A stretch of 6,332 nucleotides of DNA from Propionibacteriaceae bacterium (lineage in GTDB: Bacteria > Actinomycetota > Actinomycetes > Propionibacteriales > Propionibacteriaceae): the NCBI GenBank assembly GCA_003451975.1, contig DMIX01000020.1:1-6332 (forward strand), given 5' to 3'. The notes beneath the pieces are model-generated. The model did not search any database. It was given only the letters and a program-made list of their open reading frames with translations, and was not told the DNA's origin. Below, in pieces: positions 1 through 3,224 of the stretch (its first letter is position 1; each line of letters opens with the position of its first letter). A program made the translations under genes and the position numbers.

Positions 1-366
1 GATCACGGCGTTGGGGAAGGCCTGCGCGACGAGGAGCACCTCAGGGCTGTCGGTGGCGTAACCGATGATCGTCGTCTTCTCCACCGGTGAATCGGCGTTG
101 TTCACCCGGATCACCGTGAAGCCGTAGCTGCGCAGGTAGCGCGCAGAGGATCGAGCGATGCCACTGGGGCCACCGGCATTCAGGGTGCGAACCGAGACCC
201 ACTTCGGCGTCAGCTCGGCGCCGACATCGGTCATCACACATTTCTGACTCTCGGGGATGACCGGAGCGGTCACAGCCTTGACGCTCCAGTACCCGGCGCC
301 GACGAGAATAATGAGCAGCCCGATCAGCGTCAGCGGTGTCTTCAAGACCCGGAGCACTCGAGTCAC
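1..366 (-). CDS. Membrane-anchored LytR_C-domain protein, 3' end outside window
   Basis: The 122 visible codons start at a GTG at 366, and the gene continues past the left edge. The start is chosen because AGGAGA (376-371) sits 5 nt upstream. Residues about 10-32 form one hydrophobic helix, so the protein is probably a single-pass membrane protein with its C-terminal part outside the membrane. A Cys follows at residue 43. From about residue 57 the sequence fits the LytR_C fold (Pfam LytR_C): a VRTLNAGGPSGIA strand-turn-helix (58-71), a helix ending in YGF, then a strand with NNAD, and DSPEVLLVAQ near the edge. Related actinobacterial proteins are usually annotated only as LytR C-terminal domain proteins; mycobacterial Cei, an envelope-integrity protein, shares the fold. 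The gene starts 31 nt after the stop of the 99-residue gene, so the two are probably co-transcribed. The domain call is fairly sure; a role in the envelope is inference. No catalytic LytR-CpsA-Psr domain is visible. Confidence 0.8.
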   Translation of the reverse strand, partial: MTRVLRVLKTPLTLIGLLIILVGAGYWSVKAVTAPVIPESQKCVMTDVGAELTPKWVSVRTLNAGGPSGIARSSARYLRSYGFTVIRVNNADSPVEKTTIIGYATDSPEVLLVAQAFPNAVI

Positions 367-370
367 CGTT

Positions 371-376
371 TCTCCT
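371..376 (-). promoter_or_regulatory. Shine-Dalgarno of the LytR_C gene
   Basis: On the minus strand this reads AGGAGA, 5 nt before the GTG at 366. It fixes that GTG as the start and shows that this gene is translated from a leader, unlike the gene just upstream. Confidence 0.75.
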
Positions 377-397
377 GTCGTCGGTCGGGAACGGCGT

Positions 398-697
398 TCA
401 GACTACTGGAACTTCCAACACCCGGGCATGCAGGGTGTGGCGCTGCTGCAAAGCCGCCCGCAGCGCACGATGCAGGCCATCCTCCAAGTAGAGCTCTCCT
501 TGGTAGGAAATCACATGGGCGAAAAGGTCGCCGTAGAAGGTCGAGTCGTCGTCCAGGAGTGCGTCGAGATCGAGAGTGCGCTTCGTGGTCACCAACTCGT
601 CGAGGCGTACCTGCTCAGGGGCGATGGCGGCCCACTGCCGCTGCTGGTAGCCATGTTCGGGGTAGGGACGGGTGTCGCCGACGCGCTTGAAGATCAC
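398..697 (-). CDS. Conserved 99-residue actinobacterial protein (VapB-like label, ParB-like motif)
   Basis: This is a complete 99-residue soluble protein with a GTG start at 697. It resembles a family found widely in actinobacteria that is commonly annotated as a type II toxin-antitoxin VapB-family antitoxin. Residues 29-43 (QVRLDELVTTKRTLD), a FYGDLFAHV segment (54-62), the acidic EDGLHRALRAAL block (72-83) and a closing LHARVLEV strand (89-96) follow the layout of the ParB/sulfiredoxin N-terminal fold, in which a DG-x-HR motif forms the nucleotide pocket. No VapC-like PIN toxin is adjacent, so I doubt the antitoxin label; that comparison is from memory. The gene lies 55 nt after lysC and 31 nt before the LytR_C gene. 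There is no good Shine-Dalgarno, but a TAGACT box lies 6 nt upstream of the GTG, which suggests leaderless translation. Reality of the gene is nearly certain; its function is unknown. Confidence 0.85.
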   Translation of the reverse strand: MIFKRVGDTRPYPEHGYQQRQWAAIAPEQVRLDELVTTKRTLDLDALLDDDSTFYGDLFAHVISYQGELYLEDGLHRALRAALQQRHTLHARVLEVPVV

Positions 698-703
698 CTG
701 ATC

Positions 704-709
704 AGTCTA
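704..709 (-). promoter_or_regulatory. Putative -10 box for the 99-residue gene (leaderless)
   Basis: The minus strand reads TAGACT, matching the actinobacterial TANNNT consensus, followed by exactly 6 nt and then the GTG at 697. Transcription starting 7 nt after the box would begin on the start codon. No clear -35 element is visible. The same spacing occurs before the genes starting at 2104 and 5894. Confidence 0.5.
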
Positions 710-729
710 GTCACCGCACAATGGCGGAT

Positions 730-750
730 GCAGGAGGCATTGCCTGCTGC
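730..750 (-). terminator. Hairpin just after the lysC stop, weak terminator or processing site
   Basis: Two 10-nt arms (730-739 and 741-750) are complementary except at one position (734/746), giving about eight usable pairs with a short loop. The structure begins 2 nt after the lysC stop codon. No U-run follows on the lysC transcript, so it is not a classical Rho-independent terminator. It could pause polymerase or protect the 3' end. Confidence 0.28.
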
Positions 751-752
751 AG

Positions 753-1271
753 TCAGCGACCGGTTCCGGCGTAAACGATGGCCTCGCCCTCGGCGTCCAG
801 ACCGAAAGCGGTGTGACCGGCGCGCACCGCAGTGTCGATGTCGTCGATATCGACCACCACCGAGATGCGGATCTCCGAGGTTGAGATCATGCCGATATTG
901 ACGTCGGCCTCGGCCAAAGCCCGGAAGAACCGTGCCGTCACGCCTGGGTGAGAGCGCATGCCGACCCCGACCACGGAAACCTTGCCGACCTTGTCGTTGT
1001 AGACCACCTGGGCAAAGCCGATGCGGCTTTGGGCGGCCTCCAGCGCAGCGATCGCGGTGGCGCCGTCGGACTGGGCGAGGGTGAAGGAGATGTCGGTGCG
1101 CTGATCGTCCTCTTTCGACACGTTCTGCACGATCATGTCGATGTTGACGTCCGCATCCGCCACCACAGTGAAGATCTCCGCAGCCTCACCAACCCGATCG
1201 GGCACGCCGATGATGGTGATCTTGGCCTCGCTGCGGTCATGGGCGATTCCGGTGATCAGTGGCTGCTCCAT
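753..1271 (-). CDS. lysC: Probable aspartokinase beta subunit from an internal start in lysC
   Basis: An in-frame ATG at 1271 (Met250 of the alpha subunit) is preceded by a perfect AGGAGG (1282-1277) with a 5-nt spacer. Translation from it yields 172 residues containing both ACT domains and no kinase domain. This matches C. glutamicum and Bacillus, where an in-frame beta subunit is made from the same gene and joins the alpha subunit in an alpha2-beta2 enzyme that senses lysine and threonine. The position (250) and length (172) agree with the C. glutamicum case as I remember it. The signal is directly visible; actual production of the subunit is inference. Confidence 0.65.
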   Translation of the reverse strand: MEQPLITGIAHDRSEAKITIIGVPDRVGEAAEIFTVVADADVNIDMIVQNVSKEDDQRTDISFTLAQSDGATAIAALEAAQSRIGFAQVVYNDKVGKVSVVGVGMRSHPGVTARFFRALAEADVNIGMISTSEIRISVVVDIDDIDTAVRAGHTAFGLDAEGEAIVYAGTGR

Positions 1272-2018
1272 GCCGGCCTCCTGGTAGTCGAGTTGCTTGA
1301 CCCAAGTGCCCGGCTTGTCCGAGAAGGACGACCGCACGTGCACCGGTACGTTCTCGCGCCGTGCATATTCAACACAACGCAGGTGCAGGATCTTGGCGCC
1401 ATTGGCGGCCATCTCCAGCATGTCTTCATAGCCGATCTCGGGGATCCGTTGGGCGCCCGGAACGATCCGGGGATCAGCGGTGAACACACCGTCCACATCG
1501 GAGTAGATCTCGCAGAACGATGCGTCCAGGGCCGCCGCCAAGGCCACTGCAGTGGTGTCAGAGGCGCCGCGTCCCAAGGTGGTGACGTCCTTGGTGGTCT
1601 GGGAAACGCCCTGGAAGCCGGCCACGATGACGATGTCGCCGTCGTTGAGAGCCTGCTCGATACGTCCGGGCGTGATGTCGATGATCCGGGCGTCGCCGTG
1701 GGACGCAGTGGTCAGCACACCGGCTTGGGAACCGGTGAAGGACCGGGCGTCGAATCCCAGATCGTTGATGGCCATCGCCAGCAGGGCAGCGCTGATGCGT
1801 TCGCCGGCGGTGAGCAACATGTCCAGCTCTCGCGGACGGGGATTCGGCGACACCTTCTGGGCGAGGTCGGTCAAATCATCGGTGGTGTCACCCATCGCGG
1901 AAATGACCACCACGACGTCGTTGCCTTGTTCTTTGGACGCCACGATCCGACGGGCGACCCGCTTGATGCTCTCGGCGTCTGCTACCGAGGAGCCGCCGAA
2001 CTTCTGTACCACGCGCAC
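753..2018 (-). CDS. lysC: Aspartate kinase (aspartokinase), alpha subunit
   Basis: This enzyme phosphorylates L-aspartate with ATP to beta-aspartyl phosphate, the first step towards lysine and diaminopimelate, threonine, methionine and isoleucine, in the cytoplasm. The 421 residues equal the length of Corynebacterium glutamicum LysC. The kinase domain (1 to about 245) shows KFGGSS (6-11), LLTAGERIS (68-76), GFQG (134-137), [12 protein letters not shown] (146-157) and [13 protein letters not shown] (172-184). Two ACT domains follow (about 265-345 and 346-421), with [10 protein letters not shown] (292-301) and [10 protein letters not shown] (378-387) forming the effector-binding region. The start is GTG at 2018, directly before VVQKFGG; its ribosome binding site is poor. 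Gln298, Ser301 and Thr308, positions linked to lysine/threonine feedback in C. glutamicum, are present, and position 311 is Ser rather than Thr, so feedback control by lysine plus threonine is expected. asd does not follow directly, as it does in many actinobacteria. An internal start gives a beta subunit (separate entry). Confidence 0.97.
   Translation of the reverse strand: MRVVQKFGGSSVADAESIKRVARRIVASKEQGNDVVVVISAMGDTTDDLTDLAQKVSPNPRPRELDMLLTAGERISAALLAMAINDLGFDARSFTGSQAGVLTTASHGDARIIDITPGRIEQALNDGDIVIVAGFQGVSQTTKDVTTLGRGASDTTAVALAAALDASFCEIYSDVDGVFTADPRIVPGAQRIPEIGYEDMLEMAANGAKILHLRCVEYARRENVPVHVRSSFSDKPGTWVKQLDYQEAGMEQPLITGIAHDRSEAKITIIGVPDRVGEAAEIFTVVADADVNIDMIVQNVSKEDDQRTDISFTLAQSDGATAIAALEAAQSRIGFAQVVYNDKVGKVSVVGVGMRSHPGVTARFFRALAEADVNIGMISTSEIRISVVVDIDDIDTAVRAGHTAFGLDAEGEAIVYAGTGR
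1277..1282 (-). promoter_or_regulatory. Internal Shine-Dalgarno for the LysC beta subunit
   Basis: A perfect AGGAGG on the minus strand lies within codons 246-248 (Gln-Glu-Ala) of lysC, 5 nt before the internal ATG. It is stronger than the site before the main lysC start, where I find only a weak purine-rich stretch. Confidence 0.65.
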
Positions 2019-2091
2019 CGTTCTACTTTGCCAGACTCCGGCCAGGGTTGCCTCCTGGGCTCACCGGATGGGCGTCGTTACCACCCGCGCC

Positions 2092-2097
2092 TACCCT
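2092..2097 (+). promoter_or_regulatory. Putative -10 box for the small membrane protein gene (leaderless)
   Basis: TACCCT (TANNNT type) is followed by 6 nt and the ATG at 2104, so the transcript could start on the A of the start codon. No Shine-Dalgarno precedes this ATG. It lies in the 85-nt divergent spacer shared with lysC, which must also hold the lysC promoter; I could not place that one with confidence. Confidence 0.5.
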
Positions 2098-2103
2098 GGA
2101 TCT

Positions 2104-2439
2104 ATGACGAGCTTTCCGCCGACGGAAGACCCAACGGGCGATCAGCACTGGGAGCAACCGCGCTTCGATGAGCCGACAGCCGTGTCGGGCCCGGTACTCC
2201 AACCGGGGCAGCTTCGCCCCACGGTGCCGCCGCCGGGTCCGGTCGAGACGGTGATCGGTGTGGCCGCCGGAGTGATCTGGCCGATCATGATCGTGCTGGG
2301 GGTCTTCACCAGCCTGAGCCTGGGAACGGCGATCGTCATCGCGATCATCGCCAGCATCGTGTTGAACCAGGTCAAGCGCACGTTGCACAACCAACGGCGC
2401 GCCAGCATCCAACCTCCGGCGACCCCGCCGCTGCGCTGA
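2104..2439 (+). CDS. Small membrane protein of unknown function, 111 residues
   Basis: I do not recognise this protein as a named family. The first 46 residues are hydrophilic, rich in Pro, Asp, Glu and Gln, and end in a Pro cluster (VPPPGP, 41-46). Residues about 47-69 and 72-88 form two closely spaced hydrophobic helices, IGVAAGVIWPIMIVLGVF and the Ile/Ala-rich TAIVIAIIASIVL. A short basic tail follows (NQVKRTLHNQRR, 88-99), then a Pro-rich end. The basic tail suggests that both ends are cytoplasmic. Such short Pro-rich two-helix proteins are common in actinobacteria. The start at 2104 is preferred because a TACCCT box lies 6 nt before it; an in-frame ATG at 2068 would add 12 residues but has no binding site. 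The gene is divergent from lysC and 83 nt before the VOC gene. It is probably real, judged by its G/C-rich third positions and the clear helices. Confidence 0.72.
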   Translation: MTSFPPTEDPTGDQHWEQPRFDEPTAVSGPVLQPGQLRPTVPPPGPVETVIGVAAGVIWPIMIVLGVFTSLSLGTAIVIAIIASIVLNQVKRTLHNQRRASIQPPATPPLR

Positions 2440-2490
2440 TCGCACTAGCAATTGCGGCACTGGTGGCAGCCCGCCGCCGGGGGCACCGTG

Positions 2491-2508
2491 GTGGGAAACG
2501 TTCCCCAC
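2491..2508 (+). promoter_or_regulatory. 18-bp inverted repeat before the VOC gene, candidate operator
   Basis: Half-sites GTGGGAAAC (2491-2499) and GTTCCCCAC (2500-2508) are complementary at 8 of 9 positions, with the centre at AACGTT. The repeat ends 2 nt before the GGAGG ribosome binding site and overlaps a perfect CCACGTGG palindrome at 2505-2512. It could be a repressor site or, in RNA, a hairpin next to the ribosome binding site. No U-run follows, so a terminator is unlikely. Confidence 0.35.
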
Positions 2509-2510
2509 GT

Positions 2511-2515
2511 GGAGG
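2511..2515 (+). promoter_or_regulatory. Shine-Dalgarno of the VOC gene
   Basis: GGAGG lies 7 nt before the ATG at 2523. It decides that start over longer upstream extensions of the reading frame, which would read through the inverted repeat. Confidence 0.75.
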
Positions 2516-2522
2516 ATCGACC

Positions 2523-2930
2523 ATGAACACCACCGTGACGCCGTATCTCAATTTCCCGGGTAACACCGCCGAGGCGATGCGCTTCTACCAGGGGATCTTC
2601 GGCGGCGAACTCGACATTCTCACCTTCAGTGACTTCCACGTCACCGACATGCCGGCGCAGGGAACCATGCACTCTCATCTGCACACCGGTAGCTTCGCCT
2701 TCTCCGCCGCGGACGCCCAACCCGGTGGCGAGGCCGACTGGGGTACGTCCCGGATCTCCCTGGCGATCATGGGAGACGATCTCGACACCATCAGCGGATG
2801 GTTCGACGCCCTCGCCGAGGGTGGGACTGTCGGCCAGGCGCTGGCCAGCCAGGTGTGGGGAGATGTCTACGGTCAGGTGACCGACAAATACGGGATCGCC
2901 TGGATGTTCAATATCTCGGCGTCCAGCTGA
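2523..2930 (+). CDS. PhnB-like VOC (glyoxalase-fold) protein
   Basis: This complete 135-residue cytosolic protein begins TPYLNFPGNTAEAMRFYQGIFGGEL (in residues 6-30), the classic opening of the PhnB/YjdN branch of the vicinal oxygen chelate superfamily (the 3-dmu-9_3-mt type domain). A His-containing strand (HSHLH, 50-54) replaces the usual H-x-x-L segment, then come SRISLAIMGDD (76-86), a helix with WFDALAEGGTV (93-103), and the hallmark WGDVYGQVTDKYGIAWMFN (112-130). Length is typical of the family. Members are often single-domain dimers. The substrate cannot be told from sequence, and a metal site is not assured because the usual His/Glu ligands are not all obvious. The name PhnB does not imply phosphonate use, and no phn genes are near. 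A strong GGAGG fixes the start. The gene stands alone or follows the 111-residue gene. Confidence 0.9.
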   Translation: MNTTVTPYLNFPGNTAEAMRFYQGIFGGELDILTFSDFHVTDMPAQGTMHSHLHTGSFAFSAADAQPGGEADWGTSRISLAIMGDDLDTISGWFDALAEGGTVGQALASQVWGDVYGQVTDKYGIAWMFNISASS

Positions 2931-3124
2931 CCGTCCGATGCCGTGTCGAGAACGTCCTGGCGGAACGCTGTTACGAACGACTCAGCTGTGCGATGCACAG
3001 TAGTTGTCCGCACCGCCGGACCTTTGGTCGCAACCCTGCTGTGAGAAGGCGGCGCCTTCGGCGGATTGACAACGCCTCGCTGTCGAGGTCGGAATTGGAT
3101 TGTCATATCTCCCAACGGTGAAAT

Positions 3125-3134
3125 GTTGGCCAAC
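3125..3134 (+). promoter_or_regulatory. Perfect 10-bp palindrome upstream of the FHA-ABC gene
   Basis: GTTGGCCAAC is a perfect palindrome just upstream of the candidate -35 box at 3141-3146. It is a possible regulator site. At this length in GC-rich DNA, chance occurrence is quite possible. Confidence 0.25.
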
Positions 3135-3140
3135 GTCCGA

Positions 3141-3169
3141 TGTCAACGACGGTGTTGAGGCAGTAGCAT
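3141..3169 (+). promoter_or_regulatory. Candidate promoter of the FHA-ABC exporter gene
   Basis: A weak -35-like TGTCAA (3141-3146) is separated by 17 nt from a TANNNT-type TAGCAT (3164-3169). Transcription would start near 3176 and give a leader of about 50 nt containing the GGGAGAG ribosome binding site. A better -35 match, TTGACA at 3066-3071, has no -10 at a suitable distance. Confidence 0.28.
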
Positions 3170-3210
3170 CTCGCTGGCATTGCGTCTGGGTAGTGCCCTT
3201 GTCTCGGTTC

Positions 3211-3217
3211 GGGAGAG
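3211..3217 (+). promoter_or_regulatory. Shine-Dalgarno of the FHA-ABC gene
   Basis: GGGAGAG lies 7 nt before the ATG at 3225. It selects this start over the in-frame TTG at 3180, which lacks a binding site and would add 15 residues unlike an FHA N-terminus. Confidence 0.7.
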
Positions 3218-3224
3218 CGGCAAT

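Larger units (their letters stand above)
2931..3224 (+). other. Gene-free stretch with several short inverted repeats
   Basis: I find no convincing gene here; reading frames on both strands are Arg/Ser/His-rich shadows. It holds a run of short perfect stem-loops: CTGTGC/GCACAG (2986-3000, 3-nt loop), GTCCG/CGGAC (3006-3021), GAAGGC/GCCTTC (3045-3059, 3-nt loop), CCTCG/CGAGG (3075-3088, 4-nt loop) and TCAAC/GTTGA (3143-3158). There is also a palindrome at 3125-3134. None has a T-run, so a clean terminator for the VOC gene is not evident. The second half (from about 3090) is visibly more A/T-rich than the flanking genes, as a promoter region would be. Confidence 0.5.

Noticed and set aside
398..697. 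A toxin-antitoxin pair involving the VapB-like gene
   Set aside because: Neither neighbour is a PIN-domain or other toxin; they are aspartokinase and a LytR_C membrane protein.
257..901. Plus-strand frame of 214 codons over the two small minus-strand genes
   Set aside because: Its end is Arg-rich low-complexity protein with no known domain. The opposite strand encodes a LytR_C protein with a clear Shine-Dalgarno and a conserved 99-residue protein.
2068..2103. In-frame ATG at 2068 for the small membrane protein
   Set aside because: It has no Shine-Dalgarno, and the added 12 residues would cover the TACCCT box, which fits leaderless start at 2104. It remains a weaker alternative.
948..2171. 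Long open frame (407 codons) on the plus strand opposite lysC
   Set aside because: It is a mirror of lysC caused by GC-rich third positions. The predicted product is Gly/Asp/His/Val-rich without a domain, while the minus-strand frame has every aspartokinase motif.
3006..3021. GTCCG/CGGAC hairpin followed by CTTT as a terminator of the VOC gene
   Set aside because: The stem is only 5 bp and the T-run is three bases, too weak to call, and it lies more than 70 nt after the stop.
3066..3071. Perfect TTGACA as the -35 of an exporter promoter
   Set aside because: At 16-18 nt spacing there is no TANNNT box downstream, so it is probably chance.
3180..3224. TTG at 3180 as a longer start for the FHA-ABC protein
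   Set aside because: It has no binding site, and the 15 added residues look non-coding. ATG 3225 has GGGAGAG at 7-nt spacing and begins right at the first FHA strand.
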